A stretch of DNA of 64,000 nt from Halobacillus mangrovi (GCF_002097535.1 NZ_CP020772.1:2976001-3040000); one strand, 5' to 3'. Counted from the stretch's first letter, positions 7,678-16,652 are shown. The notes: a model not told the origin generated them from the sequence alone. Translations and numbers: made by a program.

Positions 7678-8495
7678 GTACATAGTTCTTCAAGACTTTT
7701 AATGACCTTCAAGTTTGGGTGTGAGAAAGGTAAATCATTCGATTGTATATAGATTCCTTTCATCCCCATTTCTAAAGCTGGAGCAATTTCATTCATGAAA
7801 TTGTCCCCGATAGAAACGATCTCCTCTGGCTTTAATCGATAATTATGTAAGACCTGTTGAAAGATGTCTTCCGTACGAACAGGTTTTTCCGCATTTGATA
7901 CAATTTCTTTGAAAATCCCTTCAAGATCTATAGCTTTTAATATCCGATCTACATCATAACCTTCACTGTTTGTCACCAAAATAAGGGGCTTAGTTTTTTT
8001 CCATAGTAAAAGGGAGGTTTTCAATCCTTTTGTCTCTGTCAACTGAAACTCATCCGACCCCATGTAGTCTTTTGTTGCCACATAACATTCACGTGCGTCC
8101 TCAGAAGTTACTCCATAGTGCATGGCAGCTGAAAAAGGCAGCCACCACCCATCCCCTATAGCAATATGGTCAATAAAATCGTAAATCAATGGGTCTGGAA
8201 AGTGTTTCCATACTTTCCTTTCAGGCCACTGATCTCCGCTCCATGTTTCAACACGAATAGCAAGGTTAGTAAACGGATCAACGGAGATGATTGCATCATG
8301 CGTTCTATTATAGACCTTTCCAATGGCAAGAGGGTGTTCCCTATTACGAATAGATTTATAATCCGTTTCAAACAATGGTCTGTTTTCTTCTTTCAACTTC
8401 TTCTTTAAAAGATTTGCATAATAAACGAAGTGGTTTGTATCTTCATATAACGTCCCGTCTAAATCAAAAATTAACGCTTTCGCCTGATCCAGCAT
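7671..8495 (-). CDS. HAD-superfamily hydrolase
   Basis: A 274-residue HAD hydrolase. Motif I is IFDLDGTLYED near residue 11, motif II is ILVTNSEG, and the C-terminal motif is SIGDNFMNEIAPALEMG. A larger alpha-helical cap than in YitU suggests subfamily I; substrate unknown. I chose the ATG at 8495 because AAGGAGGAG stands 8 bases upstream; a longer frame lacks a ribosome site. It is probably a single-gene unit. Confidence 0.85.
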   Translation of the reverse strand: MLDQAKALIFDLDGTLYEDTNHFVYYANLLKKKLKEENRPLFETDYKSIRNREHPLAIGKVYNRTHDAIISVDPFTNLAIRVETWSGDQWPERKVWKHFPDPLIYDFIDHIAIGDGWWLPFSAAMHYGVTSEDARECYVATKDYMGSDEFQLTETKGLKTSLLLWKKTKPLILVTNSEGYDVDRILKAIDLEGIFKEIVSNAEKPVRTEDIFQQVLHNYRLKPEEIVSIGDNFMNEIAPALEMGMKGIYIQSNDLPFSHPNLKVIKSLEELCTK

Positions 8496-8613
8496 AAGTC
8501 TCTCCTCCTTACTGTTCTTAGTTTCGGCACTTGATCTTTCTCTATACAAAATCCCCTCTATTTCCATTTTGTGTTAACATTAAACCAACATATTGAAAAA
8601 AGGAGTTCAGCCC

Positions 8614-8883
8614 ATGGTCCCGACCTTGATTAACATCACAATACTCGTTTGTCTTTTATTTTCTATCTATTATTTCTTGTTGAAAAGAAAAAAGGCTGGA
8701 GTCACTGGTTTTAAAAGTGCCCTGTCTTCCATTTGCTTTTTCCTAATCGCCAGTACCAATCTTGCAGCGGGGATCTTTAACTTATTAGGTGTCATAAGCT
8801 GGACCCTTACCATCGTATTCCTGCTCCTAGGTGGTTACTTCACTAAATATTTACCTGCAAAAACGGAAGCAAACGCTTATTAA
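8614..8883 (+). CDS. Small three-helix membrane protein (89 aa)
   Basis: An 89-residue hydrophobic protein with three predicted membrane spans (about 3-22, 36-56 and 58-78) and a short basic linker LKRKKAG after the first. ATG at 8614 behind AAAGGAG. It diverges from the HAD gene. I do not recognise the family and no catalytic motif is visible. Confidence 0.7.
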   Translation: MVPTLINITILVCLLFSIYYFLLKRKKAGVTGFKSALSSICFFLIASTNLAAGIFNLLGVISWTLTIVFLLLGGYFTKYLPAKTEANAY

Positions 8884-8984
8884 GTAAGACACAGTTAGAT
8901 AGTTGTACCGAAGAAATCCGTTTACGCCCGGAAAAGAAATATCTTCCCAGACCTTTTTTCTTTTAAGGTCTAGGACTTAATTTG

Positions 8985-9016
8985 AAAAGGCATAGCCGGG
9001 TTCGGCTATGCCTTTT
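8985..9016. terminator. Bidirectional terminator
   Basis: Perfect stem AAAAGGCATAGCC / GGCTATGCCTTTT with loop GGGTTC, between convergent membrane-protein genes. Confidence 0.85.
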
Positions 9017-9018
9017 CA

Positions 9019-9444
9019 TTATGAACGATGGTATGATTTTTTTAATGTAATGGCATAGAGGGCATGACCGACCAGCCAATACAGAATAGCGATCCCATCT
9101 GTTAACGCAGGGGTTTCTTTTATAGCGAGAATGGTAAGCGGCACGTAGGTCGTCGCTGCCACAACCGACAAAATAATAGCCAGCAGCCATTGGTTTCGAT
9201 TCGTCGGCTTCAGACGTTTTCGCATAAACACATAAGCAAATAGAATTCCTATTACCCAGGAAATGACCATGTGGAACAGCCATTCCATCACAACCGGCCA
9301 ATCAATGCTCCCGATCACAGGAATGAAATCAACATTCATCAACAGCGTATAGATCTTTTTTCCAGTGACTAATTCGACATACCACATATACATCCCTAAA
9401 ACGATTCCGGATGTGCTCCCAATCCATATGCCCCATCGAATCAT
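9019..9444 (-). CDS. Four-helix membrane protein of unknown function
   Basis: A 141-residue integral membrane protein with about four hydrophobic helices and a basic cytoplasmic loop MRKRLKPTNRNQ. ATG behind GGAGG. It starts 18 bp after the DUF2785-like gene on the same strand, so the two form an operon. No family recognised. Confidence 0.7.
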   Translation of the reverse strand: MIRWGIWIGSTSGIVLGMYMWYVELVTGKKIYTLLMNVDFIPVIGSIDWPVVMEWLFHMVISWVIGILFAYVFMRKRLKPTNRNQWLLAIILSVVAATTYVPLTILAIKETPALTDGIAILYWLVGHALYAITLKKSYHRS

Positions 9445-9462
9445 AAGCGACCTCCACGTCTG

Positions 9463-10290
9463 TTAATAGGCTTCTTGTTTTCTAAGTTCCCTCAGCAAAT
9501 TTTCTAAAACCTGACGAAGCTCTCTATGGTCACCTTCTAACATTCTGAAATAAAGCGCTCTTAAAAAGTGCTTACTGTTATTGATGATAATATCCTCTTT
9601 AGGGTCATTCCAGCTTTCTCGGTAATAAAGTAAAGTCTCAAGCCATTCAATTCGATCAGCCGGACTGATTTTTTTGAACATCATCATGACCGCTGTCACC
9701 ATGCGCTCTTCTTCATCAAACAAATAAGGGTGATCAATCAAAAACTGATCTTTAATGATCGGCAGTATTTCCTTAATCTGACTTTCAGTAATCTCCTCAC
9801 AAGCTGCTACATGGTATAACGCATCTGCAGCGTGAGCCATGGCATGAGCCCAACCTTTTCCTTCCACATACCCTCTGTGGTCAGACTCCTGTTTCATATA
9901 CTTTTTCAAGTTTTCCCAAACCCTGTGGATCTCCTCTTCTTTTAAAAATGGGGATTTTCGATGTTTTACTATAATAGGCGGAATCAACAATACAGAGAAG
10001 CTGCGTTTAAATACTGCATCCTCTTCCCTTTTAGAAGTTCCGATCCGATAAAATAAGTAGTTTTTATTTAAAATGGATTGTAATATATTTTTAAGCTGCT
10101 CGTGGCTATAATGGCCTCGCTCTATGAAAGTTGTGAAAATCGAGTGGATCAAATCATCTCTTAATATAGGATGCACCGACCCGATTCTCTGTAGCATCAT
10201 TGTTGTTAATTCTTGTAAACTTTGATTCTCGGGCAACTGATAGTCGTTGTCCTTAATCGGTTGTAACACGTCGATTAGTCGAGACTCCAT
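9463..10290 (-). CDS. DUF2785-like helical protein
   Basis: A 275-residue soluble, alpha-helical protein. The segment GYVEGKGWAHAMAHAADAL near residues 147-165 is the hallmark I associate with DUF2785. HEAT-like helical organisation is likely. I chose the ATG at 10290 behind AGGAGGTG over an upstream in-frame ATG without a ribosome site. The molecular role is unknown. Cotranscribed with the downstream membrane protein. Confidence 0.8.
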   Translation of the reverse strand: MESRLIDVLQPIKDNDYQLPENQSLQELTTMMLQRIGSVHPILRDDLIHSIFTTFIERGHYSHEQLKNILQSILNKNYLFYRIGTSKREEDAVFKRSFSVLLIPPIIVKHRKSPFLKEEEIHRVWENLKKYMKQESDHRGYVEGKGWAHAMAHAADALYHVAACEEITESQIKEILPIIKDQFLIDHPYLFDEEERMVTAVMMMFKKISPADRIEWLETLLYYRESWNDPKEDIIINNSKHFLRALYFRMLEGDHRELRQVLENLLRELRKQEAY

Positions 10291-10420
10291 ACCACACCTC
10301 CTAAAAATTGCTTTCATTGTAACACAATAATTGGGAAGTACCGTAAGATTATGATCAATTGTTTTGACTTTGGTGTTTTTTTGGTAGAATAGGAGGAGAT
10401 GTTATGGAGGAGGATGCAAA

Positions 10421-10684
10421 ATGGCAATTCAAGTACAAGAAACCCCAAACCCGAATGCACGTAAGTTTACTACAGACTCTATGATCTTTGAAGGTGACGG
10501 CAGTGTATCAGTCATGCCAGGCCAAACGAGTGAACATAAAATCATGAACGATCTTATGGAATTAGATGAAGTCGATAATGTTTTTGGTTTTCAAAACTTT
10601 ATCACTGTCAACAAACTTCCTAATGCTGATTGGGACACGCTGACACCAAAAGTAGAAGGCGTACTTACTGAATACGGTTATTAA
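10421..10684 (+). CDS. Nfu/NifU N-terminal-domain protein
   Basis: An 87-residue stand-alone scaffold Nfu/NifU N-terminal domain. The signature ETPNPNARKF opens the protein and FGFQNFITVNK lies in the middle. In larger Nfu proteins this domain precedes the CxxC Fe-S scaffold domain, which is absent here. Function is uncertain; a link to Fe-S metabolism is inferred from the family only. ATG behind GGAGGA and a terminator follow. Confidence 0.85.
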   Translation: MAIQVQETPNPNARKFTTDSMIFEGDGSVSVMPGQTSEHKIMNDLMELDEVDNVFGFQNFITVNKLPNADWDTLTPKVEGVLTEYGY

Positions 10685-10693
10685 TTATTAAAC

Positions 10694-10720
10694 AAGCCGC
10701 CACATTCGATGTGGCGGCTT
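10694..10720. terminator. Bidirectional terminator
   Basis: Perfect 12-bp stem AAGCCGCCACAT / ATGTGGCGGCTT with loop TCG, between convergent genes. Confidence 0.85.
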
Positions 10721-10725
10721 CCTTC

Positions 10726-11604
10726 TTATTCACTAGGAAATTGCTCTAATGGAATATTGTTTACATGTGTTGGCTTGCCATCATTTGCGCTTTCTTCAAA
10801 CAATACAAGCGTCAATGTTCCATAATCAGGTAATAGATCTTCAGGAACATTGATTTCCAGTTCAAATTCAGACCATTCTGGCGCCCCTTTTTCCACTTGT
10901 ACTGACGTAGGCTCAACTTGAACCATGTGGCCGTCTTCAACGCTATACATAAAAGTACCTTCAAACACTCGAGCTTCGCCTTTGACCATGTAGGAGCCAT
11001 TTTCACCGGAGACCTTCACATTCCTAAATGCTTCACCATTTCCATATGTTTTACTCTTATCATTTGTATCCTCTTTCTCAGGACGGTCTTCGATCGTAAA
11101 TGACTGGGTCACTTGGTAAGGTGTCGCTTCTAATGATTGATCGTTAATGGAATCGACCAAAAAAGTAATCGTTGCCTCGTAATTACCTTTCGCTTCAATG
11201 CCTGTCCACGTTTCCGTTGCGGATAAGGATTCACCTGCTGGGATTTCTTCCGTCGTCAACTCCTGCGTGAACATTTTATCAGCAGAGAACGTGTACACAC
11301 TTTCCCCTTCTGCGTTCTTAACTTTCACTTCATATTGCTGACTTGAGGTAAAGCCTATAATTAAAGGCTCCTCCCCAGTATTTTCTAAGGAAAAATCAAA
11401 CTTCGCCGTATCCTCTGTCGTCTCAACCGTTGCGTCCATTTTCAGCTGGCTGATCAATGATTCCATATCGATTTCCGGCTCCTCTGCAGCTTCATTTTGT
11501 TCCGTATTTTCTTCTCCGTTCGCTTCCTTCGTTTCTGAATTTGATCCACAAGCCGCTAAAGCCAGGATCATGATTCCCACCATAATGATCCACAGGTTCT
11601 TCAT
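10726..11604 (-). CDS. Lipoprotein with BsuPI and Gmad2-like domains
   Basis: A 292-residue lipoprotein: signal peptide with lipobox LAACG at residues about 16-20, then a long acidic linker (residues 25-45). A BsuPI proteinase-inhibitor-like beta domain follows (about 55-170), then a Gmad2-type immunoglobulin-like domain (about 190-290, with KGEARVFEGTFMYSVEDG). B. subtilis ipi, at the equivalent place between yitT and yitU, is a short intracellular inhibitor. This protein should be anchored outside the membrane, so its role must differ. Proteinase inhibition is inferred from the fold only. Confidence 0.8.
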   Translation of the reverse strand: MKNLWIIMVGIMILALAACGSNSETKEANGEENTEQNEAAEEPEIDMESLISQLKMDATVETTEDTAKFDFSLENTGEEPLIIGFTSSQQYEVKVKNAEGESVYTFSADKMFTQELTTEEIPAGESLSATETWTGIEAKGNYEATITFLVDSINDQSLEATPYQVTQSFTIEDRPEKEDTNDKSKTYGNGEAFRNVKVSGENGSYMVKGEARVFEGTFMYSVEDGHMVQVEPTSVQVEKGAPEWSEFELEINVPEDLLPDYGTLTLVLFEESANDGKPTHVNNIPLEQFPSE

Positions 11605-11665
11605 AAGTCCACTCCTCTAAGTTCTATTCATACCATTAGTCGATTTTATTACAAAAAGGTTACAA

Positions 11666-12517
11666 CTATTGGTCATCTTTTCTGAAGAAACCGAAAATTC
11701 CTGTGGTTTGAACGATATTTGTAAAGGCATGTGGATCGACTTCATGAATGATATGCTGCAGATCATACAATTCATATCGAGTAATAACCATCACAAGCAT
11801 ATTCTTATCCTGCTGCGTGAACGCTCCCCTGGCTGGAAGTGTTGTAATTCCACGAACCATCTGGGCATGGATCGCTTTTTCCAAGTCCGCCGCTTTTGTT
11901 GTAATGATCATGGCTGTCAGTTTCTCATGACGCGTATGAATAGCATCAATGACGCGTGTTGTTACGTAAAGCGTCAACAATGTATAAAGGGCGTTCTCTG
12001 GTTCGTATAAAAATCCGGCAATGGCGATGATCGCACTATTGATGAACAAGAAATAGATTCCGATTGGGCGGTCCTTCATCCGTGACAGGATCATCGCTAT
12101 GATATCCAGTCCGCCTGTTGAAGCACCCCACTTCAGTGTGATCCCGACCCCTAATCCGCCAAGCACACCGCCAAAGACAGCGTTTAAGATGATATCAGAA
12201 GATAGCTGCTCTACAGGAATAAGCTCTAGAAAAAGGGTTGTGAATGCAACCGATACAGCACTGTATATCGTGAACCCTTTCCCAACTTTATACCATCCTA
12301 AAATGGCTACGGGTATATTAAGTATAAATAAAATCAGACCTGTACTTATGCCAGGTACACCTAAAAAATCTGTAAAAATACTAGTAAGTAACTGTGCAGT
12401 CCCTGTGAACCCACTCGCATAGACGTTTGCTTCTATGAGGAATAGATTCAAGGACATTGCATTTAAAACGGCTCCTAAAAGCACGATGAATATTCGTTTC
12501 ATTTCAAATGTAAACAC
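11666..12517 (-). CDS. yitT: YitT-family membrane protein
   Basis: A 283-residue protein with five or six N-terminal membrane helices (to about residue 170) and a C-terminal cytoplasmic domain (from about residue 195: KLTAMIITTKAADLEKAIHAQM...). This is the architecture of the DUF161/DUF2179 YitT family. The start is GTG behind AGGGAGG. Physiological role unknown. It diverges from degV, as yitT and yitS adjoin in B. subtilis. Confidence 0.9.
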   Translation of the reverse strand: MFTFEMKRIFIVLLGAVLNAMSLNLFLIEANVYASGFTGTAQLLTSIFTDFLGVPGISTGLILFILNIPVAILGWYKVGKGFTIYSAVSVAFTTLFLELIPVEQLSSDIILNAVFGGVLGGLGVGITLKWGASTGGLDIIAMILSRMKDRPIGIYFLFINSAIIAIAGFLYEPENALYTLLTLYVTTRVIDAIHTRHEKLTAMIITTKAADLEKAIHAQMVRGITTLPARGAFTQQDKNMLVMVITRYELYDLQHIIHEVDPHAFTNIVQTTGIFGFFRKDDQ

Positions 12518-12617
12518 GGAACAACCTCCCTAACCAAGTTTCTATTCTTTTTTATCACCGTGCACGTGCAAAATCAAGTACATATTTGTTTATATTGTCA
12601 CAATTTGTCGTCCTTTT

Positions 12618-12632
12618 AAACCTACAAGGTTT
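12618..12632. promoter_or_regulatory. Small palindrome abutting the degV promoter region
   Basis: AAACCTACAAGGTTT is a 6+3+6 palindrome, followed 5 bases later by TTGACT, a possible -35 element for degV. It may be an operator of unknown factor. Confidence 0.3.
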
Positions 12633-12699
12633 TATTTTGACTAGTTATAGGCATTGAGGCTAAACTGAAGACAAAATAAAAAGTTAGAAGGTGACTATA

Positions 12700-13560
12700 A
12701 TGAATGTACAAATTTTGTGTGATTCTGGTTGTGACCTATCGAAGGAAACGTTGGAAGCCTTGTCCCTTGAAATGCTTCCTCTAAAAGTAACGATCAATAA
12801 TGAAGAATATGAAGATGGAAAAACCATTTCCCCTCTTCAAGTTTATGAAAGTATGCGGAGCGGTGAAGCACCCAAAACATCTCAAGTATCACCTCAGGCC
12901 TTTCGTGAAACCTTCATCAAGTATGTAGAGAAAGACCAGCCCTTCCTCTATTTCGCTTTGTCTTCAAAATTATCCGGTACGTATCAAACAGCCAAAATGG
13001 TTGAACAGGAAATAAAAGAAGAATACGAGAACGCTAAATTTGAAGTCATCGACACGAAAGCGGCTTCTTTAGGTTATGGACTTGTTATTATGAGAATCGC
13101 TGAACTTGCCAAAGAAGGCAGCAGCTACGAAGACATTCTAGAAATCGGTGAGTATCATGCCGATCACATGGAGCACATTTTCACCGTGGATGATTTAGAA
13201 TATCTTTATCGTGGTGGACGCGTGAGCCGGACAGCAGCTTTTGTCGGTAGCCTGCTTAAGATAAAACCTCTACTACATATGGAAGATGGAAAGCTGGTTC
13301 CACTTGAAAAAATCAGAGGCTCAAAAAAACTTTGGAAGCGTATGGTTGAAATTATAGGTGAACGCGGCAAGGACTTCGAGAATCAACGGATAGCTATCAG
13401 TCACGGTGATGCGTTGGAAACTGCTGAACACCTCGCCGATATGATAAAGCAAGAGTACAATGTGAAAGATATTCACATTGATATGATCGGGTCATCGATC
13501 GGGGCTCACGCCGGACCCGGGACGATCGCTCTTTTCTTTTTAAATGACATCTATCAATAA
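12700..13560 (+). CDS. DegV-family fatty-acid-binding protein
   Basis: A 286-residue DegV protein. The N-terminal ILCDSGCDLSKE and the TSQVSPQAF segment near residue 65 place it in the family that binds a fatty acid and hands it to fatty acid kinase (FakB role). The C-terminal GSSIGAHAGPGTIALFF is also conserved. I chose the ATG at 12700 over an in-frame GTG 9 bases upstream, since the GAAGGTG site is then well spaced. Positionally it equals B. subtilis yitS. Confidence 0.92.
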   Translation: MNVQILCDSGCDLSKETLEALSLEMLPLKVTINNEEYEDGKTISPLQVYESMRSGEAPKTSQVSPQAFRETFIKYVEKDQPFLYFALSSKLSGTYQTAKMVEQEIKEEYENAKFEVIDTKAASLGYGLVIMRIAELAKEGSSYEDILEIGEYHADHMEHIFTVDDLEYLYRGGRVSRTAAFVGSLLKIKPLLHMEDGKLVPLEKIRGSKKLWKRMVEIIGERGKDFENQRIAISHGDALETAEHLADMIKQEYNVKDIHIDMIGSSIGAHAGPGTIALFFLNDIYQ

Positions 13561-13653
13561 CTATACCCCAAAAACTGTAACGAAATCCCCCTCAAGACGT
13601 CTAATCCCTAAAGAACTGTTGTCATGGGATAAGACTTATAAGGGGGTCTTTTC

Positions 13654-14556
13654 GTGTTTAAAAAAACAAAATGGTTTCTAATCGTGTTACTTAGCTTAAC
13701 CCTCATCGGCTGTAGCAGCGGTGAGGACCAATCCGCCGAAGAATCCACGGCAGACACTAGTGAACCTTCAGAAGGAGCGACGTCTGAAGAAGTCGCGACA
13801 AACGGTTTGTCTGAAACACCTGAGTCAAAAGATTCGTCTAAGGTGATCCCAGATAATACGGAAGATAAAATGATGGTCTACGAAGCTCATATAGAGCTTG
13901 AAACAGAAGATTATGATCAGTTTTACCAGAGCTTACAGGAAAAAATGAACGAAACGGAAGCGTATATTGTTGAAACGAATATCCATAAAACAGAGCAAGG
14001 AAATCGTGAAGGTCACATTCGGCTGAGGGTGCCTCAAAATCATTTTGAAACACTCCTGACTGGTTTTGAAGACATCAGCGATACCATTCAATCTAGAAAT
14101 GTTTCCGGCCGCGACGTAACAAAAGAGTATGTGGACTTGGAGTCCCGTTTAGAAGCGAAAAACAAAGTAGAATCGCGTTTACTTACTTTCTTAGAACAGG
14201 CGGAAAAGACAGAAGATTTAATTAAGATTTCACAAGACCTTGAACGTGTTCAGGCTGAAATCGAGACGTTAAAAGGACAGATGAATTACTTAGAGAACCA
14301 GAGCGACTTTTCCACCATTACCGTCAGCCTGACGGAAACAAAAGTCGTTGTCCCTAAAGTTGATAGTCAGGAATTGAACACGTGGGAAAAAACAAAACAA
14401 GCTTTCTTTAGTTCCGTAAACGGACTCGTAAGCTTTTTCTCTTGGCTGTTTATTTTTATCATCGGTTATTCTCCAGTCATTGTCTTATTTGCGGCAATCG
14501 CGCTGCTTGGATGGCTCTGGATTCGTAGTCGAAAAAAGCGAGCGGATGAGAATTAA
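13654..14556 (+). CDS. DUF4349 lipoprotein with coiled coil and C-terminal membrane helix
   Basis: A 300-residue envelope protein. GTG start behind AAGGGGG, then a lipoprotein signal with lipobox LIGC. An acidic Ser/Thr linker (residues 24-65) leads into a DUF4349 domain containing TKEYVDLESRLEAK and a long coiled coil (about 165-215). One membrane helix lies near residues 265-288 with a basic tail. Possibly a mechanosensing or envelope-stress component; function unknown. Confidence 0.85.
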   Translation: MFKKTKWFLIVLLSLTLIGCSSGEDQSAEESTADTSEPSEGATSEEVATNGLSETPESKDSSKVIPDNTEDKMMVYEAHIELETEDYDQFYQSLQEKMNETEAYIVETNIHKTEQGNREGHIRLRVPQNHFETLLTGFEDISDTIQSRNVSGRDVTKEYVDLESRLEAKNKVESRLLTFLEQAEKTEDLIKISQDLERVQAEIETLKGQMNYLENQSDFSTITVSLTETKVVVPKVDSQELNTWEKTKQAFFSSVNGLVSFFSWLFIFIIGYSPVIVLFAAIALLGWLWIRSRKKRADEN

Positions 14557-14564
14557 CCATACTC

Positions 14565-14601
14565 CTTGCAGAAGAACCCTCCGTTTTTCTGCAAGTTTTT
14601 T
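14565..14601 (+). terminator. Terminator of the DUF4349 gene
   Basis: Stem CTTGCAGAA / TTCTGCAAG followed by TTTTTT. Confidence 0.85.
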
Positions 14602-14759
14602 ATGGATTAACCTTTACACACTATGATCTGAGTCCGTGCCTTTCCACCCATATATTGAACTCCACACTTTTATTAGTAGATTCGCCCTCTACAATCTATG
14701 AAAATTTCATAGAATATAGTGCTGGACCAGCTAGCCAAGGGTAGAAAGGGGGATGGATT

Positions 14760-15131
14760 ATGGTTCAATGTCTATCTTGCAATATCCCTCAGACTATGAA
14801 AGTTAATGAACAATATGCCTTTCAAGTGTGCGCACTTACAGCAGATTTAGTTTGTGTAGATGCCAAAATTGTTGCCACGTTAGGAAATCCTTCTCAGAAA
14901 GATGCCTTTGAACTGTATATGTACACCGAAGACCAGTTTGTTCCTGTATCTTTTAATGATATCGGTGTTTTCATTTACGAAGAGCCAACAATTAATAGCT
15001 GCGCTCTCCTGTTCATTACATTTAAAGCAACAGGGAAATACAGATTTCAATTGGATTTGGTTTCCGAAAGCGGCAACTTGCCTCTTGCTGATCTTTCATT
15101 TGAAGTCAATGTCATAAACGAGCTGGAATAG
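14760..15131 (+). CDS. Hypothetical beta-rich protein (123 aa)
   Basis: ATG behind GAAAGGGGG. The 123-residue protein begins with a Cys pair (CLSCNIPQ). It is composed of alternating hydrophobic strands (FQVCALTADLVCVDAKIVATL; KYRFQLDLVSE) suggesting an immunoglobulin-like or spore-coat-like beta sandwich, and has five cysteines. No signal peptide. I do not recognise the family. A CATAGAATA string about 50 bases upstream resembles a sigma-K -10 box, but no good -35 is seen, so sporulation control is only a guess. Confidence 0.65.
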   Translation: MVQCLSCNIPQTMKVNEQYAFQVCALTADLVCVDAKIVATLGNPSQKDAFELYMYTEDQFVPVSFNDIGVFIYEEPTINSCALLFITFKATGKYRFQLDLVSESGNLPLADLSFEVNVINELE

Positions 15132-15134
15132 CAA

Positions 15135-15172
15135 AAAAGAAGCGAGCCCGGGAATTCGGACTTGCTTCTTTT
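15135..15172. terminator. Bidirectional terminator
   Basis: Stem AAAAGAAGC...GCTTCTTTT with an inner GAGCCC/GGACTT extension, between convergent genes. Confidence 0.75.
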
Positions 15173-15176
15173 ATGA

Positions 15177-16652
15177 TTAAGAATGATTCGCTTTTCTATT
15201 TTTTAAGCCTATAGCCACAACGGCGATTACGAAAAGGGACAGAACTCCCCCAACAAAACCGATAAACAACCAATTGTAGCCCCGGTCCGGCTCTACGAGA
15301 AAGACATCTGCTGTTTCTCGCTCCATACCTAACCGGTAAACGCCATCTTTTTGCTGCCGTATAATTCCATCTTGAATTAAACCGGTTAATTGCTGGTCAT
15401 CCTTCAAGTTCGTTAGCTCCGTGGATTTCGTTTCTTCGGCATTATTTATAGCGATGATCATCGTCTGATCTTGATACGTACGCTTGAAAACAGCAAGTCC
15501 ATCATTATTGTACATTTCCTTAAAATCGCCTCGGGTAAGAGCTGGAAATTGGTCTCTCATCGACGTAAGCTTCTCGATCCGGCGCTTCAGTTCTTCATCT
15601 TCTGCCTTGAAGTTCATCATAGAGATGCTTGAAGGATCTCCTCCATCATCTAATGGAACCTCAGATCCAAAATAAAGCACTGGAATTCCAGGGGATGTGA
15701 ACAGGTAAGTGAGAGCCAGTTCCCATCGCGTGATCGGGTTCAGACCTTCTTCTACAGCTAGATGAGTAAAGCGGGAGACATTCGGGCTATCCATATAATG
15801 TAAGAGCTGATTGGGATTTGTGTATTTTTTCCGATTTTCTTCCCATATGTTATATAAACCATCAAGTGATCGTCCTGAAGAGGCAAAGACTTCCCGAATA
15901 TTTTCATTCAATGCCGTATCGATCCTTCCACTCCCAGCTGCTGAGATATTCGATGCAATGAAAAAGTTTTCGTTCTCAGCCATGACTTCGTCCCTAAATG
16001 TTTGAATGAATTCAGATGAGGTCGATGTTGCGTCAACGATCTTGAATCCATCTACTCCTGTTTGATCTATCCAAAATTGTGCTGTTTTGATTAAGTATTG
16101 TTGGACTTCAGGGTTGCTTGTATTCAAAGGACGCGCTTCTGCTAGCCAAGGATTATGGCTTTCCGTTGCTCCATCCTTAAACCAATCTGTCTTAGATTGA
16201 TCCTCCAACCAAGGGTGTTCAGGACTGGTGTGTCCAATCACCAAATCAAGCATAACCTTCATATCCCGTTTATGTGCTTCTTCTATAAGCCGTCTGACAT
16301 CTTTTACATTTCCAAAATGTTCTTCCACTTTGCGGAAGTCCTCAATCCAATATCCATGATATCCATTCTTACTGTTCGCCATTATCGGAGACAGTTCAAT
16401 AGTTGTAAATCCAAGTTCTTTTATGTGATCTAATTGATCGATCACTCCCTGAATGTCACCTCCATGGTAAGCATCAGGGTTACTTGTGTCGACATTGTCA
16501 TTATTTTTGACACTACCGTTCATGAATCGGTCGACCATTAAATAATAAATGCTTTCATCCTGCCATTTTCGTCCTTCTTTTTCAACGGCTCCTACCGGGA
16601 GGGCGTATAAAAAAAGTAACGGGACCATGAGAACGATTATTGATTTTCTCAT
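15177..16652 (-). CDS. Membrane-anchored GH13 alpha-amylase-like protein, predicted inactive
   Basis: A 491-residue extracytoplasmic protein: signal peptide (residues 1-22), GH13 barrel (about 30-390), beta domain, and a C-terminal membrane helix (about 463-485) with basic tail. Barrel region I is LDLVIGHTSPEHPW (Asp136 and His141 kept, Asn lost). Region II is GVDGFKIVDATS: Arg is Lys204 and the nucleophile Asp position is Val206. Region III is FFIASN: the acid Glu is Ser234. Region IV is YMDSPNVSRF: the transition-state Asp is Asn291. All three catalytic carboxylates are therefore gone in an intact frame. It probably binds glycans or partners. ATG at 16652 behind AAGGAGGAG. Confidence 0.9.
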   Translation of the reverse strand: MRKSIIVLMVPLLFLYALPVGAVEKEGRKWQDESIYYLMVDRFMNGSVKNNDNVDTSNPDAYHGGDIQGVIDQLDHIKELGFTTIELSPIMANSKNGYHGYWIEDFRKVEEHFGNVKDVRRLIEEAHKRDMKVMLDLVIGHTSPEHPWLEDQSKTDWFKDGATESHNPWLAEARPLNTSNPEVQQYLIKTAQFWIDQTGVDGFKIVDATSTSSEFIQTFRDEVMAENENFFIASNISAAGSGRIDTALNENIREVFASSGRSLDGLYNIWEENRKKYTNPNQLLHYMDSPNVSRFTHLAVEEGLNPITRWELALTYLFTSPGIPVLYFGSEVPLDDGGDPSSISMMNFKAEDEELKRRIEKLTSMRDQFPALTRGDFKEMYNNDGLAVFKRTYQDQTMIIAINNAEETKSTELTNLKDDQQLTGLIQDGIIRQQKDGVYRLGMERETADVFLVEPDRGYNWLFIGFVGGVLSLFVIAVVAIGLKNRKANHS

